From: Verrucomicrobiota bacterium
Lineage (GTDB): Bacteria; Verrucomicrobiota; Verrucomicrobiia; Methylacidiphilales; UBA1321
Assembly: GCA_013285645.1 (NCBI GenBank)
Contig: JABDHJ010000001.1
Location: 6,537 to 70,536, forward strand
Length of the DNA: 64,000 bases
Direction of reading: 5' to 3'
Notes under the pieces: generated by a model
Databases searched by the model: none
What the model was told of the DNA's origin: nothing
What the model saw: the letters and a program-made list of their open reading frames with translations, nothing else
Translations under genes and position numbers: made by a program
Shown: positions 27,007-36,118 of the stretch, in pieces
Layout of the letters: every line of letters begins with the position of its first letter
Position numbering within the stretch: position 1 is the stretch's first letter

Positions 27007-28380
27007 CTAGAAATTAGAAATCGACAAGGCGGGCTCAACTTGCCGGGAAGGAATTTCCAGTTCCCCCAGAATCATTTTCACCGCAGCCAGGAGGTTGGCT
27101 GCAACGGCTGTATTAGGGTAGCAGCGCGCCACTTCAGGACGTGACTTCTCGCCGTCCCCGGTCATTACCAACAGGGGGCGGGCACCGCAGTCACGGGCAG
27201 CCTCGATGTCGCTGATTCGGTCGCCAACAAGCCAGGCATCCGATGGATCGGCAAAAAGCTCAAGAACTGCCTGACGCAACAGGGTCGCCTTTGCTTCGGG
27301 CAGAGCCGCCAATTCAGGAAGAACCGTGTGCGGTCCCGCGCTGGTGGTGTAGTAGACCGCATCCACATGGGCGCCTGCCTTGGCGAGGAGGAAATGCATT
27401 TTCTCGTGGACGGCTTGGACGACTGCTTCGGGAACGTAGCCAAGACCGATGGCCGACTGGGAAGTCACCACGACGACCTGCAGGCCGGCCCGGTTCAGTG
27501 CCGAGATCGCGGTCGCAGCGCCTGGAAGGAGACGGAATCGCTCCGGCCCCCAAGTGTAACTTGGCTCATCATTGATGACGCCATCCCGGTCAAGGAAGAC
27601 CGTGGGACGCGGAACAGGAGGTCCTTCCATGGATTGATCCTGAGCGATGATTTTCTTCGGTCCCACCTCAAGCAATCTCCAGCGATGAGGGAATTCACAA
27701 AAGGCGGGCGCCACCCCGTATGTCGTTCCCTCCGAGAGGATAAGTTCGGCTCCATCGTGGTGACCGCCGCTCAGGCAAAGCCGGACATTCCCGTTGCGGG
27801 CGATCATATTCCGCATCGACGCACTTTCCACGTAGCCGCAGGGGTGATTGAATGTTCCCGCAATGGGGTAGGGTTGAAGATGGATTTGAGGACACGGGGC
27901 GGAATCCCCCAAAGCTGCGTCAAAACGAAGGCGTGAAGATCCCCACCGTCGGGGGCCGCCGCGGATATCTCGACCATCCTCAAAAGGAATGAGTCGATAC
28001 CCCCGGCACTGCGTCTCCGTTAAAGCGGGGAAAACCTGATGGAATGCCTCGATCGAATCGCATTCCCCCGGAAGGGCGATATAGGGCAGTCCTGATGTCT
28101 CGAGCAACCCGCGCAACGTCCGATAATCCTCCATGACAAATTCATACCACGATTCCTTCTCGGCCATGGCAAATCCACGAGGCATTCCTTCCACAAGAAA
28201 TCGCGGCACATCGACCAGATCGCCGGTGATAACGATCAAGTCGGCCTCCATTTTTTGGGCCTGTGCCAAAGCCTTGCTCAAGAGCCCTGCCACCTCCCGT
28301 GAACGTTGCCTACAATGCGCCGACGTACCGGGCAACGCCTTGCGCAAATGAAAGTCGGTGAAATGGGCTATTCTGAGCAT
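27007..28380 (-). CDS. Fusion of a degenerate metallophosphoesterase and a GmhB-like HAD phosphatase
   Basis: 457 residues. Residues 1-255 follow the calcineurin-like phosphoesterase plan: HFTDFHLRK (first metal motif), VITGDLVDV (second), LPGECDS where GNHD is expected, and SGGHHDGAE as the late His motif. The replacement of Asn and His by Glu and Cys in GNHD would remove a bridging metal ligand and the catalytic His. Residues about 265-440 are a histidinol-phosphate/heptose-bisphosphate phosphatase-type HAD: VFLDRDGVIND, VVTSQSAIGLGYV, and LVGDRISDIEAARDCG. The Cys-rich zinc loop of typical GmhB is absent. It is divergent from the isomerase gene at 28644 and convergent with lacI. Confidence 0.8.
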   Translation of the reverse strand: MLRIAHFTDFHLRKALPGTSAHCRQRSREVAGLLSKALAQAQKMEADLIVITGDLVDVPRFLVEGMPRGFAMAEKESWYEFVMEDYRTLRGLLETSGLPYIALPGECDSIEAFHQVFPALTETQCRGYRLIPFEDGRDIRGGPRRWGSSRLRFDAALGDSAPCPQIHLQPYPIAGTFNHPCGYVESASMRNMIARNGNVRLCLSGGHHDGAELILSEGTTYGVAPAFCEFPHRWRLLEVGPKKIIAQDQSMEGPPVPRPTVFLDRDGVINDEPSYTWGPERFRLLPGAATAISALNRAGLQVVVVTSQSAIGLGYVPEAVVQAVHEKMHFLLAKAGAHVDAVYYTTSAGPHTVLPELAALPEAKATLLRQAVLELFADPSDAWLVGDRISDIEAARDCGARPLLVMTGDGEKSRPEVARCYPNTAVAANLLAAVKMILGELEIPSRQVEPALSISNF

Positions 28381-28643
28381 GATGCCAAATTTGTTAGTTG
28401 TTCCATGTAAATGATCAAAAGCAGGTATAAGAACCGAAGGAAAAAATTATCCGCCAAGGGAAAATTCAGAATAAATTCAACGGGATGGCGATCCGGGTTG
28501 AAACTCCGGAGAATAGGACGCAAGCTGTTGCGTTAAAATGTAAGATACTTATAAAGAATGGCATAGGATAACTAAGTGAAATACAAACCTTAAATAGTTC
28601 TCATTGTCATTTTTATACGACACGTTAACATAGCGCGTAGGTC

Positions 28644-29516
28644 ATGCGTCTTTCAACTTCTTTAAACGTATTATTTTCTCGGGATGTTTCCATGGACAAG
28701 GCGATCGAACGGATTGCTGCCGCCGGTTTTCAGGCCATGGACTTCAATTTTTGCGACTGGGTCTTCCCAGAATCCCCGTTCGCCGGGGACGGTTGGGAAC
28801 ATTGGATCGAGGAAATTGCCCGGGCAAGCGAAACCCATGGGATTCATTTTACCCAGGCTCATGGCCCGATTTTCTTTAAATGGGAGAAGGATGAGCGCTG
28901 CCAACGCATGACTGAACTCAGCCACCGTTCTTTGCGCGCCGCCGGGCGGCTGGGAATCCCCTGGGTGGTTTTCGAGCCAGAAACCGACCGCGGAGCTTGG
29001 GACTCGGCCCATCTCGAGCAACTGCGACGACGCAATCAGGAATGGTTCGGACCTCTGCTGAAAACCGCAGAACAGACGGGCACCGGCCTGGCGCTCGAGA
29101 ACTGCACCGACCTCCATGCGCGCCACCGTGGGATTAGTCGCTGGTACGGTAGCGTGCCTGCCGAATTGATCGCACTGGTCGATGGCTTTGAGCATCCTCG
29201 GGTCGGCATTTGCTGGGACACAGGACACGCCCACATACAGGGTCTCGTGCAGGGCCAAGCTCTCCGCGCGCTGGGGCCTCGCCTCAAGGCGCTGCATATC
29301 CAGGACAACAACGGCAACGACGACCAGCACCTCGCGCCTCATTTCGGCACGGTGCCGTGGCCGGAAATCATGATGGCGTTGCGGAACATCGGCTATGTCG
29401 GCGACTTTACTTATGAAATCCACAACTTCATCCGACCACTACCTGATGCGTTGCGAGATGAGGCGCTTCGCCTGACCGTCGCCATTGGGCGCGATTTGCT
29501 CGGGGCGTCCTCGTAG
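28644..29516 (+). CDS. Sugar phosphate isomerase/epimerase (xylose isomerase-like TIM barrel)
   Basis: 290 residues with the AP endonuclease 2/xylose isomerase-like fold: GFQAMDFNFCDW, THGIHFTQAHGP, VVFEPET, LALENCTD, GICWDTGHAHI and LKALHIQDNNG, ending with FTYEIHNF. These carry the Glu, Asp, His and Glu residues that bind the metal in this family. Family members isomerise or epimerise keto sugars and related polyols; the substrate cannot be fixed here. It lies next to a HAD phosphatase fusion in divergent orientation. It shares a 12-base upstream sequence with the PEP-CTERM gene promoter region. Confidence 0.82.
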   Translation: MRLSTSLNVLFSRDVSMDKAIERIAAAGFQAMDFNFCDWVFPESPFAGDGWEHWIEEIARASETHGIHFTQAHGPIFFKWEKDERCQRMTELSHRSLRAAGRLGIPWVVFEPETDRGAWDSAHLEQLRRRNQEWFGPLLKTAEQTGTGLALENCTDLHARHRGISRWYGSVPAELIALVDGFEHPRVGICWDTGHAHIQGLVQGQALRALGPRLKALHIQDNNGNDDQHLAPHFGTVPWPEIMMALRNIGYVGDFTYEIHNFIRPLPDALRDEALRLTVAIGRDLLGASS

Positions 29517-29664
29517 AATCTACGCGGCTTCCAGCAATCATTTGAAATCCTTTGAGTCTCGGGATCGTTGCGATCTTCATCTGGAAGAAACTCGTCCTTG
29601 TCGCTAATTATGCCTCTGGGAGGCAATACTAGCAATGTAACCAGTGCTTTTTCGACGGTTCCAA

Positions 29665-29694
29665 GCGGGTGGAATGCGATTACATTCCACCCGC
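29665..29694. terminator. Bidirectional hairpin between convergent genes
   Basis: A perfect 12-bp stem GCGGGTGGAATG / CATTCCACCCGC with a 6-base loop sits between the plus-strand isomerase and the minus-strand pectate-lyase-like gene. There is no long T-run on either side, so it may be a Rho-assisted or structural terminator. Confidence 0.6.
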
Positions 29695-29719
29695 CATTCC
29701 TATTTACGTTCTATTTCGT

Positions 29720-32602
29720 CTACAGGGTTGGCGCTGAGATTGACGTCCACGCGGTCCCATTCCAGCTCCACCAGGCGCCTGTGGAATCCACAATGACAGG
29801 AACGCCAGTGCTGTTGAGATTAAATATCGCTACGCCACCAGCAGTACCGGCTTGAACGCCGGCTTTTAGGATTTGGTAACCGCCGGTCGTAGTTGTTCCG
29901 AAGGTCCAGGCACTGTTGGCGCTGGTAATGATCAGCGAACCTGCTGTGGGATAGGCTATGCCTGTGGTTCCAAGACCTGTAGGATGGTCCGCCACCCATG
30001 CGCCTCCGCTCCAATAATACCAAGCACCTGTGGAGTCCACGATCTCCACAGTGCCACCGTCATTAAACATCGATACGCCACCATTAGTACCGGCCTGAAC
30101 GCTGTTCTGCAGGATTTTGTAACCGCCGGTCGTACTTGTTCCGAACGACCAGGTATTGCCGTTAACGCTCAGGGAACCCGAAGTTGCAGCCGCAGAGGCC
30201 ACCGTCGGAAGCCCGCTGGGGAGGGTGGTATTTGCCCATGCGGTCCCATTCCAATCATACCAGGTGCCAGCGGCGTGAGTGGCGTACAAAGTGCCGCCGA
30301 CATCAAACATCGTTACGCCCGTACCACTACCAGTCCAAGCGCCATTTACCCGGAGTTGGTAACCGCCGCCAGAAACGATTCCGAAGGTCCAGACATTGCT
30401 GCCAAGGGTCAGCGAATCCGTGGGGCCGAATGCTGCTTCCACAGTCGAAAATACGGTCGCCGCTCCGCTATATAGCGTGCAATTGGTATTCGTGAAGTTG
30501 TACGTTGTCCCCTCGATATCCTGAATGTTCTCCGGCCAATTGAATGACGAATACGGATCCATCATATAATTGGCACTTAAGGAACTGTTGTTGTTGATGA
30601 TCATCGGCACGGTGGGCGCGCTGAGGGTATAAAAGAAGCCGCCCAGCAGTTCGGCCCATCCCCCGTTTTCGTTGACGAGGAGGCTGCCGCACGTGCTTTG
30701 GTTTTCAGTTTTGAAACCAAGGATCCAGACAGCACCGCCGTTGTTGAACACTGAGGAGGTGGTGACCTCCTCAATGTTCAACTGGCGCGCCCAGACGAAT
30801 TGCGGATAGTTAATGCTCAGCCCCTTGTTGATCGAATCTTCCACAAAGAGATTGCCCGTGCCGGAAGAGGTGTTGCTGTAGCCGACAAACTTGATGTTCT
30901 CAAGGGCCAGAGTTTGGGCGCTATTATCCACCACGGGCCCATCGGTGTAGATGTTCTGGATGTCGGTATAGGCGGCCGTTCCGCCGTCAAACTGGATCAT
31001 AGGCGCCCCGGCCGGGAAACCGGACAGCATGTGAATGTAAGCGCAACATCCGATAAATTTCTGCACACTTCCGCTCAGATGGATCGTGTTGGAAATCCCA
31101 TAACTGCCCCGGGGTAAATAAACGACCGGCTTGCCCGAGGCAATAGCCGCCTGGATCGAAGCCAGGTAATCGCCGCCCACCACCGGTGCCGCCGTGGCGC
31201 CATTTACCCAATCCGTCATGGTCGTGTCGTTAAAGTCCGGCGTCTCTTCAATGGGTAATTGGATTGATCCGTTGATATTACTCGAAAATCCCTTGAAGGT
31301 GGCCGTTGACTCATATTCGGGGACCGTGACCGGCGTCGAACCGTTTCCAGCCACGTTATTGCCGTTGGTGTTAGAGATGACATCTCCATAGCCGGTACTG
31401 GTCACATTGCGGCAATAGACCGAGCCGGAACCCGTCAGCGCGTTGTTGCCGGAAACGCCTCCGGTAAAGGTTCCGTTGAGCAATACCTGATGCGCCGTGG
31501 TCGTCTTCGTGTAGATCACCGGAACACTGTTGCTGCTCGTCAATGTATCGATATTCATGGAATTTGCATCATTCTCGATACCGTAGCTGAGTTGGTGACT
31601 GAGCGTGATATTGTCTAACGTCATGCCATATTGCTTCGTGGTTACAGGCGAACGCATCGAAATACCGGTGGTAAAACCGGTGACGGTGAGGTTTTTGACG
31701 ATGGCGGGTCCCGGATATTGGCGATCCATCATGAGTCCGGTATACCCGACATAGCCCGTATCGCTTGACTTGATCGTGACGTTGTAAATCCCACCCTGAT
31801 TATCGTCGAGATAGTCGATGCCGACCGCTCCGGCATTGCCTGTTCCCACATCAATGGTCAGGTTCCGAATATAATGAAAAGGCGCCACGTTGCCGTCTCC
31901 CGCCGTGTAGCTAGCTGCAGTGATCGTTCCAGTGGCCGGACTCGCCAGCCCGCTCGCTACGGTATAGGTGAAGGTGTTCGCATCGATCACCGTAATCGGG
32001 GCGTAAAGGTTATTATACCCGGTAGGCGTAGCTCCAGAGATTTTGATCGATTGGCCCGTTGTATAACCGTGCGCCGTGCAAACCGCCGTTGCCGTCGCGC
32101 CCGTCGAAGTGAGCGACGTAATAGTTTTAGCCGTATTTGTGTACGTATCTTCCGAACCGGTCTGGAGGACTGCTTTGGGTAAGGCGGCGCTGGTAAAGCC
32201 GGAACAACTGTTCTTCAGCTTGAGAATGGTTCCCGTCTGACTTTGGCCCTGAAGATACATACCTTCAACCCATCCATCCCAAGCAGCGTGCCCGTCCCGG
32301 CTTTGAAGCGTATTGCTCAGAAGGTAAGTCCCGTTCGGGATATAAAGAATGACGACCTCCATGTTGGCACGATTGGGATTGGCGGTGGTGCCCCCCGCAT
32401 CGAGGGCGGCCGCGATCGCAGCCTGAAACGCCACAGTGTCATCGGTGGTGCCGTTTCCCGTAGCACCGTAATTTTTAACGTTGTAGACCCCCGCATCCGA
32501 CGGAAGGGCAACATCGGTTTGCGCGGATGCTTCTGCAAGTGAGATAGTGCCAAATGTAATGGCGAGTAGTGTGATTTTGAACAGTTGGATGATTTTATTC
32601 AT
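29720..32602 (-). CDS. Secreted pectate-lyase-superfamily (GH55-like) protein with three C-terminal aromatic repeats
   Basis: 960 residues with a signal peptide (IIQLFKITLLAITFGTISLA, cleavage near ASAQ). Residues about 40-200 open with YNVKNYGATGNGTTDDTVAFQAAI, the hallmark of the pectate lyase superfamily / GH55 beta-helix. A second such start, YLASIQAAIASGKPVVYLPRG, occurs near 490, so there are two beta-helix modules. The last 230 residues contain three repeats of about 70 residues (WTFG...GGY(Q/K)(L/I)...AG...G(V)..F...W(Y/W)(W/Y)WNGTAW). These look like a carbohydrate-binding or attachment module. A candidate LacI operator lies 39 bases upstream of the start. Confidence 0.8.
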   Translation of the reverse strand: MNKIIQLFKITLLAITFGTISLAEASAQTDVALPSDAGVYNVKNYGATGNGTTDDTVAFQAAIAAALDAGGTTANPNRANMEVVILYIPNGTYLLSNTLQSRDGHAAWDGWVEGMYLQGQSQTGTILKLKNSCSGFTSAALPKAVLQTGSEDTYTNTAKTITSLTSTGATATAVCTAHGYTTGQSIKISGATPTGYNNLYAPITVIDANTFTYTVASGLASPATGTITAASYTAGDGNVAPFHYIRNLTIDVGTGNAGAVGIDYLDDNQGGIYNVTIKSSDTGYVGYTGLMMDRQYPGPAIVKNLTVTGFTTGISMRSPVTTKQYGMTLDNITLSHQLSYGIENDANSMNIDTLTSSNSVPVIYTKTTTAHQVLLNGTFTGGVSGNNALTGSGSVYCRNVTSTGYGDVISNTNGNNVAGNGSTPVTVPEYESTATFKGFSSNINGSIQLPIEETPDFNDTTMTDWVNGATAAPVVGGDYLASIQAAIASGKPVVYLPRGSYGISNTIHLSGSVQKFIGCCAYIHMLSGFPAGAPMIQFDGGTAAYTDIQNIYTDGPVVDNSAQTLALENIKFVGYSNTSSGTGNLFVEDSINKGLSINYPQFVWARQLNIEEVTTSSVFNNGGAVWILGFKTENQSTCGSLLVNENGGWAELLGGFFYTLSAPTVPMIINNNSSLSANYMMDPYSSFNWPENIQDIEGTTYNFTNTNCTLYSGAATVFSTVEAAFGPTDSLTLGSNVWTFGIVSGGGYQLRVNGAWTGSGTGVTMFDVGGTLYATHAAGTWYDWNGTAWANTTLPSGLPTVASAAATSGSLSVNGNTWSFGTSTTGGYKILQNSVQAGTNGGVSMFNDGGTVEIVDSTGAWYYWSGGAWVADHPTGLGTTGIAYPTAGSLIITSANSAWTFGTTTTGGYQILKAGVQAGTAGGVAIFNLNSTGVPVIVDSTGAWWSWNGTAWTSISAPTL

Positions 32603-32962
32603 AGAGGCGCTATTCGTTTGTATACTTTTCTGGTTTTGCGTTGTAACGATACAAAAACAGCGCTTAGTTAATGCAGTTTGAGCTTTGAGCCCAAAAAAAG
32701 ACTGGATTTATAGTCCTTTCGTATTTCTGGCAAGAGAATACTGCGCCCGCAACATCCACCAATGAAGTTCAAACGTATCGAGGCAGGCGACAGGAATCAT
32801 GGTTCCGCTGAGAGGATTCTTTGTCGGAAAAAACCAAAGCACATCCAATTTTTCCTCTGTAGATCCATTTTTCGATGGCAATGCTGGCCGAGACCGTCAG
32901 GGGAAGTTGCCAGGTGGGAAATTAAACGAGATTAGACCTGCTATATCCACCAAAACGTAACA
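32603..32962. other. Divergent regulatory region between pectate-lyase-like and GHL6-like genes
   Basis: 360 bases without a gene between two outward-facing carbohydrate genes. It holds the TTGTA-N4-TACAA palindrome described separately; nothing else certain was seen. Confidence 0.5.
32641..32654. promoter_or_regulatory. Candidate LacI-family operator
   Basis: The sequence TTGTAACGATACAA is an inverted repeat (TTGTA/TACAA) with a central CG, the usual layout of LacI/GalR-type operators. It sits 39 bases before the ATG of the minus-strand pectate-lyase-like gene and 6-7 kb from the only LacI-type gene in the window. Binding is inferred. Confidence 0.4.
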
Positions 32963-35005
32963 ATGCAGCCCATTCCCATGCCCTCTTTAAACAACCTTCC
33001 CTCAAAACATCAGCGTCAAGTTCATCTCGATTTTCATACCTCGCCCTTCATCCCGGATGTTGGCTCCGAGTTCAATGCCAGGGAGTTCGCGAACACTATG
33101 AAACGCGCCCACGTCAATAGCGTCACCATTTTTGCAAAATGCCATCATGGCCAGTGCTACTATCCGACGAAGACAGGCATACAGCATCCGGCGCTGAAAG
33201 GTCGCGATTTGCTCGGCGAACAGATCGAAGCCTTGCACCGTGAAGGCATTCGTTGTCCCATCTATACAACGGTGGTGTGGGAGGAAGACGTTGCACGAAA
33301 ACACCCCGAATGGCGGCAGTTAACAAAAGAAGGTACTTTTGCCGGTTGGTTTACTTCGGCCAACCAAATCGACGTCCAGCCAGCAATGTGGAAATTTAAT
33401 AACTTTCTTCATCCCGATTACCAAGATTATATGGAAGAGCACATCCGCGAGATATGTGCCAATTACGAAGTGGATGGGCTGTTTTTCGATATCGTCTTTT
33501 TTGCGCTTAACGCTTGTTGGAGCGAGCCGTCGATCAAATTTCGCGAGAAGCATGGCCTGCTCGGGAACGACCGCGAAAGCTTCGACCGCTTTCAAGGAAT
33601 GGCGCAGGCGGCCTTCGCAAAAAAATTCACAAAACTCGTGCGCGGCCTCAAGCCCAATGCCACGATTTTTTACAACGCTCACAACGAGGCGAATATTGAT
33701 TCTGCAGTAGGCCCCCGCTCACGGATCAATGAAATGACTCACTTTGAAATAGAGTCTCTGCCCAGCGGATTCTGGGGCTACTACCATTTCCCACGCATGG
33801 CACGACTGCAAAGTCACTGGGGGAAATTCTGGCTCGGCGTGACGGGTCGCTTTCAAAAAATGTGGGGAGATTTTGGCGGCATCAAGCCGCAGGCCGCATT
33901 GGAATTTGAGTGTTTTCGCGCCCAGGCTCTCGGGGGAGGCAATTCGGTTGGGGATCAACTCCCCCCTCGCGGCACACTTGATCCGGCAGCCTATGAATTA
34001 ATCGGAGCCGTTTACGAACAGCTTGCGATTGCCGAACCCTTTTACGAGGGCTCTCAAGCTTTGCCGCAAATCGCCATTCTCTCCGCCAGTTATCCGGGCC
34101 TTGATGGCGCGACGACCGGCAAGAGCGAAGAAGGCGCGGTGCAGATGTGCGAAGAAACTCACTATGATGCCGCCGTCTGCGATGCACTCAGTGATTTGAC
34201 CGCATTCGACCTGGTGATTTTGCCCGACACGACCGTCATTGTGCCGGAATTGAAAAAGAAACTCATCGATTACTACGGACGCGGAGGAAAACTGGTACTC
34301 TCGTATCGCTCAGGGTTCGATCAGCAAGGCAAGTGGGCACTCGACTTTCTGCCATTAAAGTTTTCCGGTGAAGTCGAAAAATTTCCGGCTTATTGGCGGG
34401 CGCGTGAAGACTTCGATACCAGCCTCCATCGGAGCGATCGGGTCTTTTACCAACAAGGATTAAATGTCCTCGGCGGAGAAAAGACGCGAGTGCTGGTCGA
34501 TCGTGTACTGCCCTATTTCAAACGTACAGACGTTACCTTTTCCTCGCATTTCCAAACGCCTCCGGTGGCCGACGTGAGCGAATTCCCCGCCGTGGTGGCC
34601 GGTGAGCGCTTTGTCTATTTCGCCGATCCCCTTTTTCGTGAATACCGGCAAGCTGGCAATACTGTGGCACGCGACGTCTGGAAAAAGGTCACGAGGCAAC
34701 TTATCGGCGAGCCTCCCTTCGGTGACGGACTTCCTGGCGCGATGCTGGTTTATCCGCGCCGCCGTGGAGACAACTTGCTGCTGACCTTGCTGCATTATAT
34801 CCCAATCCGAAAGTCGCTCGATATCGACATTATCGAGGAGCCTTCCAGCTTTGCCGGCGAACTGCTCGGGCTGCCGGAAAAGGTAAAGGCTGCACGCCTC
34901 TTTAATGGCGCAGAACTGCTTCGAGACGGCAGCGGCGCATTCATCCTCCCTTCGTCAAAAGGCCGCTTGCTCATCGAGGCGCAGGATTATTTCAAGCCAC
35001 ATTAG
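32963..35005 (+). CDS. GHL6-like glycoside hydrolase with beta-galactosidase trimerisation domain
   Basis: 680 residues without a signal peptide, so probably cytoplasmic. Residues about 20-340 form a TIM-barrel resembling hypothetical glycosyl hydrolase 6 / alpha-amylase-like barrels: HLDFHTSPFIPDVG, VNSVTIFAKCHHG, TTVVWEEDVARKHPEW, EVDGLFFDIVFF (candidate catalytic Asp on a strand end) and HFEIESLPSGFWGYY. Residues about 365-460 resemble the GH42 trimerisation domain (a Rossmann-like FDLVILPDTTVIVPEL and GGKLVLSYRSG). The exact substrate is unknown. It follows the divergent regulatory region after the pectate-lyase-like gene, which suggests it processes oligosaccharides imported after extracellular cleavage. 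Confidence 0.7.
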   Translation: MQPIPMPSLNNLPSKHQRQVHLDFHTSPFIPDVGSEFNAREFANTMKRAHVNSVTIFAKCHHGQCYYPTKTGIQHPALKGRDLLGEQIEALHREGIRCPIYTTVVWEEDVARKHPEWRQLTKEGTFAGWFTSANQIDVQPAMWKFNNFLHPDYQDYMEEHIREICANYEVDGLFFDIVFFALNACWSEPSIKFREKHGLLGNDRESFDRFQGMAQAAFAKKFTKLVRGLKPNATIFYNAHNEANIDSAVGPRSRINEMTHFEIESLPSGFWGYYHFPRMARLQSHWGKFWLGVTGRFQKMWGDFGGIKPQAALEFECFRAQALGGGNSVGDQLPPRGTLDPAAYELIGAVYEQLAIAEPFYEGSQALPQIAILSASYPGLDGATTGKSEEGAVQMCEETHYDAAVCDALSDLTAFDLVILPDTTVIVPELKKKLIDYYGRGGKLVLSYRSGFDQQGKWALDFLPLKFSGEVEKFPAYWRAREDFDTSLHRSDRVFYQQGLNVLGGEKTRVLVDRVLPYFKRTDVTFSSHFQTPPVADVSEFPAVVAGERFVYFADPLFREYRQAGNTVARDVWKKVTRQLIGEPPFGDGLPGAMLVYPRRRGDNLLLTLLHYIPIRKSLDIDIIEEPSSFAGELLGLPEKVKAARLFNGAELLRDGSGAFILPSSKGRLLIEAQDYFKPH

Positions 35006-35045
35006 ACCGAAGCTATGATGGTTCACCAGCGACATCACCATCCAA

Positions 35046-35310
35046 ATGAAAACAAACTGGATACTGCTTCTCCTTCTGCTGTCATGGTTAACGGACGAGG
35101 CAACGGGACTTGCGCAAACTTCGGATGCGCCCCTCCCCGATGGCGTCAAGGCAGTCTGGACTCTCGACCAGGCTTTCCGTGAACATACGTCCACGCAGGA
35201 ACGGGGCTGCCTGAACAGCCTGTGGCGCTAGCAACCGGAAACCGACGGTGTGCCTTCCGGCAACTGGGACTACTTCAAGGTCCCTGGCTGCTGGCCGGGT
35301 AAATGGTAAC
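35046..35310 (+). pseudogene. 5' remnant of a secreted GH2-type beta-galactosidase-like gene
   Basis: The frame starts with a good signal peptide (WILLLLLLSWLTDEATGLAQ), runs through a REHTSTQERGCLNSLWR segment to a TAG at 35229-35231, then continues in frame with QPETDG, PSGNWDYFKVPGCWPG. In GH2-like enzymes this region reads LNGLWRWQP...WGYFKVPG, so the TAG replaces the expected Trp codon (TGG). Similarity stops at about 35310, where the unrelated minus-strand gene's 3' end begins. It is therefore a truncated gene with a nonsense mutation. Confidence 0.7.
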
Positions 35311-35934
35311 TGCTCCGACATTCAATTGTGTCTTTTCCTCCATTGAAAATCTCTTCGAGACCTTATCAAATAATCCATAAGGAGAACGGGTGTAGTGAAC
35401 AATACGAACCAAGTCATTGCGACGCCTCTTAACTTGCAAGACGATTGAAAAACCATCCTCGAAGACGATGTGCCAATCGTTGTCACCGCCACCATCGACT
35501 TTCGGCGACGCCGTCACGCTTTTCAAGCATCCCAGCCACCAAACCTCATTCAGAACGTCGAGTAACTCCGCTCGATTTGCCAGACGTTTTTTTATCTTGT
35601 CAGTCCAGTTTTGGCCCAGAAGGCGGTGGCCAATATCGCAGACGCGAGCCAAGTAGGTCAGCGGCGCAGTATCCAACCAAGTTCCACCGAGCCATTTCGT
35701 CTTAGGTGGGTGCACTATCGAGAAGGTCACCACATCCACGTGGTTTATCGTACAGGTAGCGTCTCCAGTCAGGAATTCCAATTGCCTCTCCGGCCCAGGA
35801 GAAGGATGCGTTGTCAGCCTCTCCTCAAGTCCCGTCGCCTCGAAGAAGGCGAGGACTAATCCACCTCGGGCAACGGCAATCTCTCCATCGTAGCCGTTGT
35901 ACTTGAGTGCTTCCGTTATTTCGCGGTTGGTCAT
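35275..35934 (-). CDS. Hypothetical protein, probably 3'-truncated
   Basis: 219 residues, not recognised. It is soluble, with a conserved-looking core (WLDTAPLTYLARVCDIGHRLL, LNEVWWLGCLKSVTASPKVD, DWHIVFEDGFSIVLQVKRRR). The last dozen residues (AVTIYPASSQGP) are encoded by the antisense of the GH2 remnant, so the original 3' end was probably lost at the junction near 35310. Its neighbours are pseudogenes and an IS3 fragment, suggesting recent rearrangement. Confidence 0.5.
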   Translation of the reverse strand: MTNREITEALKYNGYDGEIAVARGGLVLAFFEATGLEERLTTHPSPGPERQLEFLTGDATCTINHVDVVTFSIVHPPKTKWLGGTWLDTAPLTYLARVCDIGHRLLGQNWTDKIKKRLANRAELLDVLNEVWWLGCLKSVTASPKVDGGGDNDWHIVFEDGFSIVLQVKRRRNDLVRIVHYTRSPYGLFDKVSKRFSMEEKTQLNVGAVTIYPASSQGP

Positions 35935-36016
35935 TTAGTCTTGGAGTGCTTTAGAGGCGGCATTTTCTCCGATACTCGGTAGTTTGCTTCGTCGCATAGA
36001 CATCTGAACTCACTGT

Positions 36017-36118
36017 CGATTATCGACCAGCATGAGGGGAAGTCATAACGCCATGGTGGAATCGTTCTGGAGCATCCTCAAGGCTGATGTTTGCCCGCTA
36101 ACTACAGTGAGCCTGTGA
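36017..36118 (+). mobile_element. Remnant of an IS3-family transposase (OrfB C-terminal part)
   Basis: In one frame the DNA encodes LSTSMRGSHNAMVESFWSIL followed by KADVCPLTTVSL and a stop. This matches the DDE-domain end of IS3 transposases (SMSRKGNCxDNAxxESFFxxLK), including the catalytic Glu of ESFW. No other part of the element and no terminal inverted repeats were found. Confidence 0.6.
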
